DNA from: Bacteriovoracaceae bacterium
Lineage (GTDB): Bacteria; Bdellovibrionota; UBA1018
NCBI GenBank assembly: GCA_947447665.1
Contig: CANFJX010000013.1
Coordinates: 1-60,109, forward strand
Reading direction: 5' to 3'
Length of the DNA: 60,109 bases
Shown here in pieces: positions 51,127 through 60,109 of this stretch; positions within the stretch are counted from its first letter, which is position 1; every line of letters begins with the position of its first letter. The notes under the pieces are model-generated. The model did no database searches and was not told the origin of the DNA. It worked only from the letters and a program-made list of their open reading frames with translations. A program made the position numbers and the translations under genes.

Positions 51127-53943
51127 ATGAATAAGAGACCAAAAAAGTGCGAATTACCGGTGAGCGCAACTTTTTTCAGCTCACAGCGTATCCATGTTGG
51201 GGAAGCTGTAGCTCCTAAACGCCTATCCATTAACCCAGAAAGTGTCGCAATGCACCCACAGGTCTCTAAGCTCTATCAGAAGGCAACCCGACTTGACCAA
51301 GTCATCCGAGTTGGCGTGGATCGGATCTTACCCAGGAACCTCACGATCCGCTACGTTGCAGCGCTCATCGCCGTTGCAGCTCTCAGCATCTCAGGACAGC
51401 TCATTATTCAAACTTCCTTAGCTAAGCAAACTGAAGATCAAAGAAGACTTCGACTCCTGGAACGCCAAATCCACGACAGCGAAAACCTTAGAAAAGCTCT
51501 TCTATCACTCCAATTCAGCTCCAAAGACTCTCAAATTAAGCTCCAAATGGATCTCATCGAATCGCTTGCGAGTGAGCTAGAAAAAAACGGAGAGTCCCTA
51601 AAAATTCAGGGGATCGGAGCAGATCTCAACGGAAATTCCGGGATCGTACGCGTGCAAAATCTCAATCGTGCTCTAGAAAAAATGAACAGTGGATTAGCGC
51701 CATTGCTCGAACAAATTCACTCCCTCAACACCGTTAATACGGTCAACCCTACGCTGAACACTAAAATGGATCGCCCCGTCGCAAATCAAGCATTAAACCT
51801 CCTGAGTCAAGAGTCGAGCTACTGCGCAGCTCTGACTGAGATCTCCAAGTTTTACGACCAGAGCCTAGAAAACCAAATCCTCTCCTTTAAGCGGATCGAA
51901 CTCCTTTTACTCTGCATCACCCTTCTCGTTTTGGTTCTTGAGGCACTGTATGTCTTTCGTCCTGGCGTCGAGAATCTTTATGATGCTCTCCGAATTCGAT
52001 CCGACTTTCTAGGTCGAATGGGGCACGAGATGCGAAACCCCATGAACTCGATTCTTGGAATGACCCATTTGCTATTTGAAACCCCACTCTCAGATCCTCA
52101 GCAGAAATATCTATCGATTCTCCAGAAATCAAGCACGGGACTCCTTGAAATTCTCAACAATCTTTTAGATTTTTCGAGTCACGAATCGGGTGCTATTAAA
52201 GTTGAAAAAATCGCATTCAATCTCTACACGCTGCTCGAGAGAGCCATCGATATCGCCGTCTACGGAGCACACGCCCATGGAATCGAACTCATCCTCGACT
52301 TAGACACTGACGTTCCCTTGCAACTTATAGGAGACCCTCTCCGACTCCAGCAAGTGCTCACCAACTTACTCGGAAACGCTGTCAAATTTACCCAACACGG
52401 AGAGGTCATCTTGCGGGTAAAGCTCCAGAAAAAAACGACCGAAGCCTGGGTCCAATTCTCAGTAATTGATACTGGAATGGGAATAGACAAAAATAAAATT
52501 GATAAGATTTTTGATGCCTTTGTTCAAGGAGACTCCACTGTTCGTCGTCGTTTCGGGGGCACAGGCCTCGGACTCAGCATCTCTCAGGACTTAGTTTCTC
52601 TCCTAGGCGGCACCTTGTCAGTCGAAAGCCAAAAAAATATCGGAAGCCGCTTTTTCTTCACCCTTCCCCTTGCAATCGCCCAAGACCTGACAGTGAGTCA
52701 CCAGATTCAGTCTCTCGCCCTCCCACCATTCGACGCCTGGATTGCTGAACCTAACGAGGCGGTAGCCAATACCCTGACAGATCTGATTCGCCAATGCGGA
52801 GGTAACCCTTCTCGAGTTCAATCGAATGCCCACCTCAATTCGATTTTTCATGAGTTCTCGCCCAACCCACTCAAGAAGGAAATCCTCCTTGTCGACTACG
52901 ACTTTGCAAAAGACTCTTTAGGTCCTTTACTGTCCAAACTTCGACGAGAATCAATCGCTACGGATTCTTGGATTTTCATTATTAAAACAACGACCTCATC
53001 CAGCGAAATTGAAAAACTAGCAGAACATGGCATCCGACACTTAATCTTTAAACCCATTCAACCCCTTCAAATCTTAGCAACTATCGAACAATCACTCACC
53101 GGGCATCAGTCTAGGTCCGTCCTCCCAAAACTCGAATCAACGTCAGAGCCTTCGAGGCAAACGGTTGAACTCCTTCACGACTCGCGGCCACTCAAAATAT
53201 TGGCAGTCGACGACTCCAAGGACAATCAATTCCTCGTTAAGGCCTACCTCAAGTCACTCCCCTACAAACTCACCTTCGCTGATAACGGACGAATTGCAGT
53301 TGAAAAGTTTAAGGCTTCTCGATTCGACCTCGTCCTCATGGATCTCCAAATGCCCGAGATGGACGGATACACCGCAACCCAACTCATCCGAGAATGGGAG
53401 ACCCAGGAAAAAATGCCACCCACGCCCGTTGTGGCCGTATCGGCACATGATCAAGAATCCGTTTCAGACCGATATAAAGCGTCCCATTTTTCGTCCTACC
53501 TCGTTAAACCCATCTCTCCCAATCAACTCCGTCGTGCGATAATGAATTTCACTCAGCATCTCGTCGCAACTGATCTCAACAAGACCAATAATCCAGCTGC
53601 CGAGCAGGATCAGGCTATGGCTGAGCTAGAGAGCCAAATCGCCGCACTCGCTCCCCAGTACCTCAGCCATCGTCGTCTAGAAATCGGCGAGCTCAAGAGC
53701 TACCTAGGGACCTCCCACTTTGATAAGATTCAATCACTCGGACACCGCCTCAAGGGTAATGCCAAAAGCTATGGCTTTGAGGAATTAGGATGGATCGGAA
53801 AAAGACTCGAGGAGGCAGCAGAAAAGAAAGATGCGGAAGAAATCCAAACTCTCATCTCTGAAACCGAAACTTATCTTAATCAATTTTCGACTCCGCCCTT
53901 GGATTTATCATCACGAATGCCAAATTCGAGTACCTTTCTATAG
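51127..53943 (+). CDS. Hybrid sensor histidine kinase with two receivers and HPt
   Basis: A membrane two-component phosphorelay protein of 938 residues. Two membrane helices (about 75-95 and 257-278) bracket a helical periplasmic sensor of about 160 residues. The H-box has the phospho-His H300 in [19 protein letters not shown] ([10 protein letters not shown]), G1 (DTGMGI) and G2 ([10 protein letters not shown]) boxes are intact. A first receiver (about 540-665) lacks a clear phospho-Asp environment. The second (about 690-815) is intact with LAVDDSKDN and [15 protein letters not shown], and HPt ends it with [11 protein letters not shown]. Start at 51127 or Met42 is undecided. Its last 64 bases overlap the sigma54-activator gene on the other strand. 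Confidence 0.93.
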   Translation: MNKRPKKCELPVSATFFSSQRIHVGEAVAPKRLSINPESVAMHPQVSKLYQKATRLDQVIRVGVDRILPRNLTIRYVAALIAVAALSISGQLIIQTSLAKQTEDQRRLRLLERQIHDSENLRKALLSLQFSSKDSQIKLQMDLIESLASELEKNGESLKIQGIGADLNGNSGIVRVQNLNRALEKMNSGLAPLLEQIHSLNTVNTVNPTLNTKMDRPVANQALNLLSQESSYCAALTEISKFYDQSLENQILSFKRIELLLLCITLLVLVLEALYVFRPGVENLYDALRIRSDFLGRMGHEMRNPMNSILGMTHLLFETPLSDPQQKYLSILQKSSTGLLEILNNLLDFSSHESGAIKVEKIAFNLYTLLERAIDIAVYGAHAHGIELILDLDTDVPLQLIGDPLRLQQVLTNLLGNAVKFTQHGEVILRVKLQKKTTEAWVQFSVIDTGMGIDKNKIDKIFDAFVQGDSTVRRRFGGTGLGLSISQDLVSLLGGTLSVESQKNIGSRFFFTLPLAIAQDLTVSHQIQSLALPPFDAWIAEPNEAVANTLTDLIRQCGGNPSRVQSNAHLNSIFHEFSPNPLKKEILLVDYDFAKDSLGPLLSKLRRESIATDSWIFIIKTTTSSSEIEKLAEHGIRHLIFKPIQPLQILATIEQSLTGHQSRSVLPKLESTSEPSRQTVELLHDSRPLKILAVDDSKDNQFLVKAYLKSLPYKLTFADNGRIAVEKFKASRFDLVLMDLQMPEMDGYTATQLIREWETQEKMPPTPVVAVSAHDQESVSDRYKASHFSSYLVKPISPNQLRRAIMNFTQHLVATDLNKTNNPAAEQDQAMAELESQIAALAPQYLSHRRLEIGELKSYLGTSHFDKIQSLGHRLKGNAKSYGFEELGWIGKRLEEAAEKKDAEEIQTLISETETYLNQFSTPPLDLSSRMPNSSTFL

Positions 53944-54920
53944 AGAGTCTTTCGATCGACTCCGAGAACTTGTGCGGCCCTCTCTTTCGTCTGCCCCGTC
54001 TGATCTAGAACATATTCAATATATGCCTTCTCTAAATTTTGGAGAGTCGGAAGCGAAGCAAAAAGGCTGACTGGCCAAGAGGGGTCACTAGCGGGCTGAA
54101 GTGCATCCGGAATCTCAATATCGCTCTCTTCGATCCAAGGCCCCCTCGAAAGCACCAAGGCCCGCTCGAGAGTATTCTCAAGCTCCCTAACGTTTCCCAC
54201 CCAAGGCAATTGAATGAGCTTTTCAAGAGCACGAGGCCTCAATGGCCTCGGAGAAAGCCCGTGTGTTTTAAAATATTTAACGAGGAACGAATGAGTAATC
54301 TCTGGGATATCCTCCCGCCTTTCCCGCAGGGGAGGGATTGAAATAGTAACTACGGCAAGACGATAATACAAATCCTCCCTAAATTTGCTGGACTGAATCG
54401 CCTGAATCAAATTTTTGTGAGTGGCTGCAATGATCCGCACGTTGACAGACCTCAGGACATTCTCCCCCACCGGTCTCACTTTCTTGTCCTGTAAAACTCT
54501 CAGAAGCTTAGCCTGTAAAAAAATCGGCATATCACCGATTTCATCGAGAAACAAAGTTCCTCCATCCGCCTCCTCGAAGAGCCCACGCCGGTTCTCATCC
54601 GCCCCGGTGAATGCGCCTTTCTTATGACCAAAAAACTCCGACTCCAAAAGATGCTCTGGAAGGGCTGAACAATTCACTGGTACGAAGGGCCCTCGGCACC
54701 TCAAGCTCCGAGCATGAATGGTCCGCGCAACTACCTCCTTACCTGTACCGCTCTCACCTAAAAGAAGAACACTGGAGTCCGACTGAGCCACTCTTTCTGC
54801 GCGCTCCATAACATTACGAATCTTTGCACTTTTTCCTAGAATCGGCACCGACTCAGGCAATTGCTCAAGCCGCTCGGATGGTCGAGTTCGGGATGGAGGC
54901 AGCTCGGGTTCGAACTTCAT
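53880..54920 (-). CDS. Sigma54-dependent activator without receiver domain
   Basis: A 346-residue AAA+ transcription activator that remodels RNA polymerase-sigma54. Walker A is GESGTGKE (55-62), the sigma54-contact loop GAFTGA (102-107), Walker [11 protein letters not shown], and [19 protein letters not shown] holds the sensor/Arg-finger region. A Fis-type HTH ends it ([20 protein letters not shown]). Only about 25 residues precede the AAA+ domain, so it lacks a receiver or other sensor and is either constitutive or controlled in trans (as PspF is by PspA). The neighbouring kinase and stand-alone receivers are obvious candidates. Confidence 0.95.
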   Translation of the reverse strand: MKFEPELPPSRTRPSERLEQLPESVPILGKSAKIRNVMERAERVAQSDSSVLLLGESGTGKEVVARTIHARSLRCRGPFVPVNCSALPEHLLESEFFGHKKGAFTGADENRRGLFEEADGGTLFLDEIGDMPIFLQAKLLRVLQDKKVRPVGENVLRSVNVRIIAATHKNLIQAIQSSKFREDLYYRLAVVTISIPPLRERREDIPEITHSFLVKYFKTHGLSPRPLRPRALEKLIQLPWVGNVRELENTLERALVLSRGPWIEESDIEIPDALQPASDPSWPVSLFASLPTLQNLEKAYIEYVLDQTGQTKERAAQVLGVDRKTLYRKVLEFGIRDDKSKGGVEN

Positions 54921-54959
54921 ACCTCTTATATTACAAAATTATTAGACAAGTCGCGAACC

Positions 54960-55589
54960 CTAAAAACTATCTGCAATAATTTCAATAGGGCCACGAAACC
55001 CCATTCTTCGAAGCACACTCTCTACTTCTCCGCTTCGATTCGGACTTTTACCTGTTCCAGGCTTATAGTGTCCGCTATCACTATTAATTAAGATTTTTTT
55101 CCCGATAGGGGTATCAAAAATTTTTAACTCTCCCGCCATCCGACAGGAACCCCTCCGGGAGTGGTGATCGATACCTAGGTCAAACGAAGAATGAAAAACG
55201 ACCCCCGGCTCACGATCAAAAGGCCAAACGTAAAGTTGATCGGAAAAATCTAAAAAATACAGAAATTGTCCCTTCAGCGGCTCTGCTGATGAACCCCTAT
55301 ATAATATTCCGTCATCCCTGATTTCAGCCCTACTCTCTTCGATTTCAGTTGAAGTGAGCGGCCGAAAGCCTAATTCTTCCTCTGGAGTCGCACCCAGTCC
55401 ACTTAAGCGTAAACGGAGACTCTCCTGATCTCTTCTAAAGCGACATGGAGTGACTTGAAGAGGCGCCTCCAGCATAGAAGGAGTGCTGTATCCTTCTCCC
55501 ACCTCTTCCATTGCATAAACATAAAAGGGAAGGATCAGCATAGGAGCTACCCATTTTTTATGAGTCAATAGTCGTCTATAAATTTGCAT
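54960..55589 (-). CDS. Exported protein with HSSF...SGHYxP signature
   Basis: About 209 residues from ATG 55589 (MQIYRRLLTHKKWVAPMLILPFYVYAMEE), with a signal peptide. The TTG at 55610 is the only earlier start. The C-terminal half has LYVWPFDREPGVVFHSSFDLG, then AGELKIF and INSDSGHYKPGTGKS. From memory, a similar 'HSSF..G..v.aAGe......SGHY.P' block occurs in bacterial and plant (IQM-type) proteins whose biochemical function is not established. TTAGGAAAAAT precedes the gene. It sits between the sigma54 activator and the receivers, hinting at a regulated target. Confidence 0.65.
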   Translation of the reverse strand: MQIYRRLLTHKKWVAPMLILPFYVYAMEEVGEGYSTPSMLEAPLQVTPCRFRRDQESLRLRLSGLGATPEEELGFRPLTSTEIEESRAEIRDDGILYRGSSAEPLKGQFLYFLDFSDQLYVWPFDREPGVVFHSSFDLGIDHHSRRGSCRMAGELKIFDTPIGKKILINSDSGHYKPGTGKSPNRSGEVESVLRRMGFRGPIEIIADSF

Positions 55590-55738
55590 AATATTGATTT
55601 TTCCTAACACAACTTATGAAATTCGACCTCTAAATTCATGGGGCATTTAATCATTAATTGAGGCAAAAATACCCACAATTTTTTTAATTTAGACAGAAAC
55701 ATTTCATTAAATAGGCAGAATCACTACCTACACCCAAC

Positions 55739-55754
55739 TGGCCCAATTCTTGAA
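55739..55754 (+). promoter_or_regulatory. Possible sigma54 (-24/-12) promoter
   Basis: TGGCCC-5 bases-TTGAA, 74 bases before the ATG of the first stand-alone receiver. The -24 GG is present and spaced 10 bases from the -12 position, but the -12 GC reads GA, so the match is imperfect. Confidence 0.3.
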
Positions 55755-55769
55755 AATAATTAAATAAAT

Positions 55770-55797
55770 CATGATTAAAATCTAATTAAACCATGAT
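55770..55797 (+). promoter_or_regulatory. Direct repeats that may be an operator
   Basis: CATGAT at 55770 and 55792, 22 bases (about two helical turns) apart. Each is preceded by AATTAAA, in the AT-rich 55611-55827 spacer upstream of the receiver genes. Otherwise this spacer holds no visible gene. Confidence 0.25.
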
Positions 55798-55827
55798 CAG
55801 AAAACCCTTAAATAGATGGAGTTATTT

Positions 55828-56313
55828 ATGGAAAAAAGCACGTACCCAACCAAAATGACCAACAGAAAAGTCCGAGCACTTATGTTAGAGGACGACATCG
55901 AGCTTAGCACCGTGATGGAGCAAGTTTTAAAAACAGTAGCACCCAATCTCTCTCTCGACTGGGTAACCAGCGCGGAGGAGGCCATGACCCGACTCGACGA
56001 AAATCTATCAAACAAGACTCAGAGCCCCTATGAGCTCATTATTGCGGACATCTTTTTAGATGGAGCATCCACCGGAATTGACTTCTGGAGATCTTGCCAG
56101 GAGATTCTCCCCGGCACCCCCGTCTTGATTACCTCCGCATTGAGTCTGGAGCGCTTCTTTGCCACGGTAGGGCAGCAATCCATTAGCCCTCCCTATCTCC
56201 AGAAACCATTTACCCCGACGGAATGTAAACAGGCTTTTGAGACCCTCCTAAGAACTCAGGATCGATGGAAATGGAATCCAGCCGCCTGGGACGAAGTCCA
56301 GTGGGAGAACTAG
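55828..56313 (+). CDS. Stand-alone receiver-domain response regulator 1
   Basis: About 161 residues from ATG 55828 (GGAG six bases upstream; the upstream ATG at 55816 is inside that Shine-Dalgarno). The receiver fold has the acidic pair in ALMLEDDIEL, the phospho-Asp (D74) in LIIADIFLDG, a Ser/Thr in LITSALS and the conserved Lys in LQKPF. There is no output domain, so it acts by protein contact or as a phosphate shuttle. It is paralogous to the next gene, separated by 4 bases. Confidence 0.9.
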   Translation: MEKSTYPTKMTNRKVRALMLEDDIELSTVMEQVLKTVAPNLSLDWVTSAEEAMTRLDENLSNKTQSPYELIIADIFLDGASTGIDFWRSCQEILPGTPVLITSALSLERFFATVGQQSISPPYLQKPFTPTECKQAFETLLRTQDRWKWNPAAWDEVQWEN

Positions 56314-56317
56314 GGCC

Positions 56318-56734
56318 ATGGGTACGTTCAAAGAAAGCTACCAAGAGCCACCCCAAAGGGCTTTAGTCGTCGAAGACGACCTTTGGATGAAGCCACTCAT
56401 TTCCCTGGCGCTTCAGTCCTCCATCTACGATGTGGAAATCGACTGGGTCGAATCCGCTGAGGAGGCAATTAGGCGGGCTCGGCATTTTCGGTATCGAGTG
56501 ATCCTGGCAGATATCTACCTCAAACCCAATGGGAATACCGGAATTGAGTTCTGGTATCAGTGCCGAGAAGAATACCCAGAGACTCCGATCGTGCTGATGT
56601 CCTCAATTCCAGTCGACCATTTTAGCAAGAAAATGGGACTTTACGGCCCGCATTACCTGCCAAAGCCCTTCAGTCTGACGCAGTGTAAGAATGTCATACG
56701 AAGCCTAGTCTCGGTAGACGGAGCGACTGCTTAG
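56318..56734 (+). CDS. Stand-alone receiver-domain response regulator 2
   Basis: 138 residues, receiver only: acidic E19-D20-D21, phospho-Asp D65 in VILADIYLKP, MSS, and Lys in LPKPF. It resembles the preceding receiver along its length (both have D-W-V-x-S-A-E-E-A, and GIDFW/GIEFW after the Asp). The pair therefore comes from a duplication and is co-transcribed. The likely kinase partner is the hybrid protein nearby. Confidence 0.9.
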   Translation: MGTFKESYQEPPQRALVVEDDLWMKPLISLALQSSIYDVEIDWVESAEEAIRRARHFRYRVILADIYLKPNGNTGIEFWYQCREEYPETPIVLMSSIPVDHFSKKMGLYGPHYLPKPFSLTQCKNVIRSLVSVDGATA

Positions 56735-56754
56735 CGATTCTAGGTCTTTTTTGA

Positions 56755-57507
56755 TTAGGATACGGAGGATTCTCCCCTCCGTATCCGCCCAAAAAAATTA
56801 TCCAAGCAACGAGCAAAGTCATCAGGTCGATCCCAAGGTGCCCGGTGAGTAGCTCCGGGCAATACCTCTAAGTCTACCAGGGGATTCAATTGAGCCACAT
56901 CGCGAGCGAGCCCCAAAAATTTCTGATCTTGCTCGCCTACTACCCAGAGGATCGGAATATTTAAACTTCGAATCTCTGGCCGCAAATCACGCTGCACACC
57001 GAGTGAGCAAGTACGAAGGGCTTCAGCCAATGACCGACGAGAGAACTCTGCTTCAATCCTTTGACGGGGTTCACTCCCTTCAAAAACGGCCTGCGAGTTC
57101 CAGCGAGTCATCAACTCGCCCCAGCTCTCCGTCTCAAAACTCTGCGCCCAGTCCTCGTCTTTCATTTTTCTCGTTGCCTTCTCTGATAAATCGGACAGTC
57201 CAGGATGAGCAGAGATAATCACTGCACCCGACCAACTCTTTGGATCGCTGACGAGCGCATGCAGTGCGATTCGTCCACCAAGGGAGTAACCGACCAGCAC
57301 TCGGGGCCGTTTTTCGACCTGGGCTGCTTGATTAACGACTTCAGGAAAAGACACTAGATCCAAGCTCGGTCGGCTCTGAGGGGCCGATGAAAAGAGATCA
57401 AGTGCAACTTTTTTGAGATGCGCAGGAATCACAGCATCCCAATCAAGAGATCGACCCAAGAACCCATGAAGACAATAAAGGGTGCCATCAAAATGAGGTT
57501 GGCTCAT
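56755..57507 (-). CDS. Alpha/beta hydrolase, MenH-like
   Basis: A 250-residue soluble hydrolase with LHGFLGRSLDW (oxyanion hole), the nucleophile Ser in GYSLGGRIAL, an acid near VVGEQDQKF and His in GATHRAPWDRP. Length and the SLGGR motif fit MenH (SHCHC synthase in menaquinone biosynthesis), but no other men genes are nearby, so the substrate is open. It is 5 bases behind the GT39-like gene, probably one operon. Confidence 0.82.
   Translation of the reverse strand: MSQPHFDGTLYCLHGFLGRSLDWDAVIPAHLKKVALDLFSSAPQSRPSLDLVSFPEVVNQAAQVEKRPRVLVGYSLGGRIALHALVSDPKSWSGAVIISAHPGLSDLSEKATRKMKDEDWAQSFETESWGELMTRWNSQAVFEGSEPRQRIEAEFSRRSLAEALRTCSLGVQRDLRPEIRSLNIPILWVVGEQDQKFLGLARDVAQLNPLVDLEVLPGATHRAPWDRPDDFARCLDNFFGRIRRGESSVS
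56758..56786. other. 11-bp perfect hairpin at converging gene ends
   Basis: GGATACGGAGG-7 bases-CCTCCGTATCC, overlapping the last codons of the MenH-like gene, 24 bases after the second receiver stop. No U-tract follows on either strand, so it is not a standard intrinsic terminator. It could stop or stabilise both convergent transcripts. Confidence 0.45.
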
Positions 57508-57512
57508 AAAAA

Positions 57513-59327
57513 TTAGTCCTCCAGATAGAGGATTTTATATTCTTTCATAAATTTACTCACCCACTGAGAATCATTTCTAGAGGCTAACATTTTGATCGCA
57601 CTCCACGTGGGAAGATAAAAGGCACGCTTCGGTCGAAGCCAATTCTCTTCTCGCAGGTGACTCGTGGCTCCGTTCATTGCTCGATTCTGAAAAAAACCCT
57701 TCAACACCGGCACAACAGTCTGAGCAAAACTGTCATTCAGGATGAGGACGCCCCCGGAGTTCAAAAAATCAATCGCCATTTGCGGTTGATCAACAAAGTG
57801 GGCAACTTTACCTACGGTCACCCCCAAATGCGAGCGCTCATGCCAGATATCATGACCAGGATCGTACATTCCGATAGAGCTTCTCGAGTGCTGATTCATG
57901 AACAACCTCAAGAACTCCACATCTCTCTCGCCGAGAGACGCAGCGCCCCAGCGCAAAGCTACGATGAGAGCAAACGAGCCCCACGCCATTTTTACCCAAA
58001 GCGAGTCAAATGACTTAAGCGTCAAAAAACGAGCTCCTAAAAACAAGAAGTACAGCGACGTTAGGCAAACCAATCCGCCCGTGAAAAGAGAAAGCATTTT
58101 AGACTGAGTAAAGGCGAGTCCAACGAGCAAAAAGATAATTCCAAAGGTCACTCCGGTGAATCCCGCTACCCATCGCACTCCACGCAACCTCGGCAAATCC
58201 CACTCCATCATCAACGCTAGATAGGGCAGTCCTATGTACAGATAGGCCTCCAACCGGTAAGGAAAGGACAGAAAAAAAATCAAAGGGGGCAAAAGATGGG
58301 CAAGCAACCAAGCATTTCTTGGCTGCCGAAGGCGTTCCAGCTTTTCACTCACCGAGCGCCTGAATCCAAGTCGCGGCGAGAAATGAATGGCAACAAATAC
58401 CCAAAGAAATATGGACAACGGCGCGCACCATAGGGAGAAATCCCAAAGTATCTGGAAAACACTAATCCCATTCCCACTCAGCTTATTTAAACTTTCCAGT
58501 TGCACGTAACGCGCAACAAATGCATCGCGATCCGTGTACCAAACCAAGAAATACCAAGAGAGTCCAATCAGCCCACCTAAACCATGTAATAGGTAAAAAC
58601 GATAAGAGCGAAAAATTTCTCTATTCTTAGTAAAATAGAGAAAAAGCCACAGGCTTGCGACGGAAAAAATCGAATAAATAGGACTCTTAATCCAAGCAGA
58701 GATTCCACTTAAAGCAAAGAAAAGGGAAAGCCAGAGCCAATTTGGATCGGCGCAGCGCCGCGGACTTCCGTCATTTTGATAAAAACTAGTAAGAACTAGC
58801 CAAGCTCCAAAAACGGAAAACAACGTAACCCAGACTTCCATCTGAGTCACCGTCCCGTAGCACATGGAGGCAACATTTCCTGCGAACCAAAGTCCAGCAC
58901 AAACCCAAGAGTCAACCTGACTTTGCTTGCGGAAGAACCGTGAAACTCGGCCAATTAACCACGCCGTCAGCGAGAGTGCCAAAACTGATGGAAAATACGC
59001 ACCAAAGTTCCCGTAGCCGAAAGTTTTCCAACCCAGTAGGGTCATCCAATACTGAAAAGGCGGCTTAAAATAACTGGATGCACCATAGAGCTTAGGATGG
59101 ATCCACTCACCCATTTCGCGCATTTCCATGGCGGTCGAGAGATAAACTTTAAAATCCCCGGTCAGGGGCGGACTGTGAAAGCCACAGACCACACCAAAAC
59201 CAAGTAAAATTGCCAGGACCTGGATCCACTCATCCGGCAGTTTCCATCCATTTATTGACTCAACTAAAATTGGGCGAGTTGGCGTGGTTTCTCGTGGAAG
59301 GTGAGAGCTATTTTTAGGAGTGCGCAT
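57513..59327 (-). CDS. GT39/ArnT-like membrane glycosyltransferase
   Basis: A 604-residue GT-C enzyme with about 11-12 membrane helices. After the first helix the periplasmic loop reads GDFKVYLSTAMEMREMGEW, then YGASSYFKPPFQYW, matching the 'D/E..y...a.EM...G.w..P.l.g..yf.KPPL.YW' of ArnT/PMT-like transferases, which use polyprenyl-phosphate sugars. Acceptor (lipid A, protein or glycan) unknown. The C-terminal 150 residues are soluble, with GGVLILNDSFAQTVVPVL. Co-directional with the MenH-like gene. Confidence 0.85.
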   Translation of the reverse strand: MRTPKNSSHLPRETTPTRPILVESINGWKLPDEWIQVLAILLGFGVVCGFHSPPLTGDFKVYLSTAMEMREMGEWIHPKLYGASSYFKPPFQYWMTLLGWKTFGYGNFGAYFPSVLALSLTAWLIGRVSRFFRKQSQVDSWVCAGLWFAGNVASMCYGTVTQMEVWVTLFSVFGAWLVLTSFYQNDGSPRRCADPNWLWLSLFFALSGISAWIKSPIYSIFSVASLWLFLYFTKNREIFRSYRFYLLHGLGGLIGLSWYFLVWYTDRDAFVARYVQLESLNKLSGNGISVFQILWDFSLWCAPLSIFLWVFVAIHFSPRLGFRRSVSEKLERLRQPRNAWLLAHLLPPLIFFLSFPYRLEAYLYIGLPYLALMMEWDLPRLRGVRWVAGFTGVTFGIIFLLVGLAFTQSKMLSLFTGGLVCLTSLYFLFLGARFLTLKSFDSLWVKMAWGSFALIVALRWGAASLGERDVEFLRLFMNQHSRSSIGMYDPGHDIWHERSHLGVTVGKVAHFVDQPQMAIDFLNSGGVLILNDSFAQTVVPVLKGFFQNRAMNGATSHLREENWLRPKRAFYLPTWSAIKMLASRNDSQWVSKFMKEYKILYLED

Positions 59328-59394
59328 GAGGAGACGCTAACAAAGATCTTTCTCCTAAGAAAGACACAAAATGGCTCAGAGATTTTAATGACTT

Positions 59395-60109
59395 TTAGAA
59401 AAATTGAGCATAACTACCAAAATTGAACCCAGGCGAGTAGCTCATAGGATAAGTTAGAACCCAGGGCGTCGGGTAATAGAATTGAAAAATCGGATAACTC
59501 CAGAAAAAATAAACGGGGCTAGGATAAATGAAATTAAACCCAAATCGTGGGTTGAACGGATAAAAAGGTCTTGCTCGCACTGGAGAGGCGAACTCCCAAG
59601 GCGATGAAGAAGATTTACGGGACGTTTCTGAAAAAGATCGCTTGGTTTTTGGCTTCGATAAGAAGCGATTAATATCTTGGAATTGAGATTCACTTTTGGC
59701 AATCAAGTCCGAATCAAATGACTTACGCACGGAGCAGACTCCAGAGGTAGTCCTGGGGCTACTTCGTACTGCGGGCTCTACTGAGGGTACTGCGGGCTCT
59801 ACTGAGGGTACTGCGGGTTCCGAGGTTCTTACGGGGACGGAGTCAATTTCTACGACCCCAGGCTGAGGGCTCGCGCCCATAGGCAGAAGCGGCGGCAAGA
59901 CCAATGGACTCGACTGCGGATGCTGCGATCCGTCTTCGGGATATAAACGATGGGATGGCTTAGATGATGCCCGTGCAGGGGGAGCGCTAGGAGATTTCGG
60001 CGCCGGAGGAACACTCGGCTGCGTTTGAGCATCTTGGCTCTTACGCTCTAACTTAACTCGACTCGAAGCTGAGGGAGACGTGAGTGAATGATTTTCAGAC
60101 TGATCACGG
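59395..60109 (-). CDS. Partial Pro/Ser-rich protein with aromatic tail (5' end outside window)
   Basis: The frame is open to the right edge (about 238 residues visible), so the TTG at 59904 is internal. The N-terminal visible part is Ser/Pro/Ala-rich and disordered, with repeats of PSVEPAV, then a Ser/Lys-rich stretch. The final 60 residues are strikingly rich in Phe, Tyr, Pro and Trp (FYPFNPRFGFNFIYPSPVYF). Such a layout suggests a cell-surface or assembly protein, but I recognise no family. It is 67 bases upstream of the GT39-like gene. Confidence 0.6.
   Translation of the reverse strand, partial: RDQSENHSLTSPSASSRVKLERKSQDAQTQPSVPPAPKSPSAPPARASSKPSHRLYPEDGSQHPQSSPLVLPPLLPMGASPQPGVVEIDSVPVRTSEPAVPSVEPAVPSVEPAVRSSPRTTSGVCSVRKSFDSDLIAKSESQFQDINRFLSKPKTKRSFSETSRKSSSSPWEFASPVRARPFYPFNPRFGFNFIYPSPVYFFWSYPIFQFYYPTPWVLTYPMSYSPGFNFGSYAQFF
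59767..59817 (-). repeat. 21-bp tandem repeat encoding PSVEPAV
   Basis: Two full copies (59767-59787, 59788-59808) and 9 bases of a third, unit TACTGCGGGCTCTACTGAGGG, inside the partial Pro/Ser-rich gene. The unit keeps frame, so copy changes lengthen the linker by 7 residues. Confidence 0.8.

Noticed and set aside
51011..51169. N-terminal extension of the EIIA-HPr-EI protein
   Set aside because: Lacks conserved sequence, overlaps the divergent kinase promoter region, and ATG 51010 has its own Shine-Dalgarno.
56758..56786. Intrinsic terminator at the MenH-like and receiver gene ends
   Set aside because: The stem is perfect but no U-tract follows on either strand, so I list it only as a hairpin.

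Overview
The window is about 60 kb of a Gram-negative bacterial chromosome with no rRNA operon, insertion sequence, phage cluster or CRISPR array. Many gene products carry Sec or lipoprotein signals. The gene set includes a degenerate HD-GYP protein, a CHASE2 adenylate cyclase, a GlcNAc/glucose-type PTS with a fused EIIA-HPr-EI, many exported proteins of unknown function, and hydrolases that could act on another cell. This fits the Bdellovibrionota/Oligoflexia (predatory or scavenging 'deltaproteobacterial') group. That assignment is an inference from gene content, not a phylogenetic result.

Layout. 1-1.4 kb: the 3' end of a gene cut by the window edge and a small exported protein. 1.6-13.2 kb: three consecutive minus-strand genes for very large exported Cys/Asp-rich proteins; two have RCC1-like 'CALxxxGxVxCWG' blades and one has a long Gly/Ala-rich hydrophobic segment. 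13.4-16.6 kb: a CHASE2 class III adenylate cyclase preceded by a lipoprotein metzincin protease. 16.65-17.3 kb: a signal-peptide-bearing colicin-E-type HNH nuclease next to tRNA-Val(GAC). 17.4-30.3 kb: lipB, then a long minus-strand run (degenerate HD-GYP protein, exported glutathione peroxidase, unknown protein, SDR, dnaE, exported protein, CsgG/FlgT-like lipoprotein, CLC-F-like antiporter), and a divergent DTW-domain tRNA modification gene. 30.3-36.4 kb: an exported protein, a GT28/MGDG-synthase-like glycosyltransferase with a signal peptide and TPR tail, a GH16-like secreted hydrolase, and an ABC-F protein with a small coupled partner. 36.5-46.3 kb: cytochrome b561, gamma-carbonic anhydrase with miaB, two exported unknown proteins (one with HEAT repeats), htpG, a YciB-like protein and an SDR. 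46.2-51.0 kb: a three-gene PTS operon ending in a GcvH-like protein that lacks the lipoylation lysine. 51.1-56.7 kb: a two-component cluster (hybrid kinase with two receivers and HPt, sigma54 activator without receiver, two paralogous stand-alone receivers, an exported SGHYxP protein). 56.8-60.1 kb: a MenH-like hydrolase, a GT39/ArnT-like membrane glycosyltransferase, and a Pro/Ser-rich, aromatic-tailed protein cut by the right edge.

Functional reading. Housekeeping genes (dnaE, lipB, miaB, htpG, tRNA-Val, DTW) are interleaved with envelope and secretion genes. The PTS genes make a self-contained phosphorelay for an amino-sugar or glucose-type substrate. The most unusual items are the exported colicin-type DNase without a visible immunity gene, the exported GT28-TPR fusion, the ABC-F protein in which both halves of one composite ATP site are eroded, the lysine-less GcvH homologue in a PTS operon, and the giant RCC1-like locus with G-tracts at the start codon and inside the gene.
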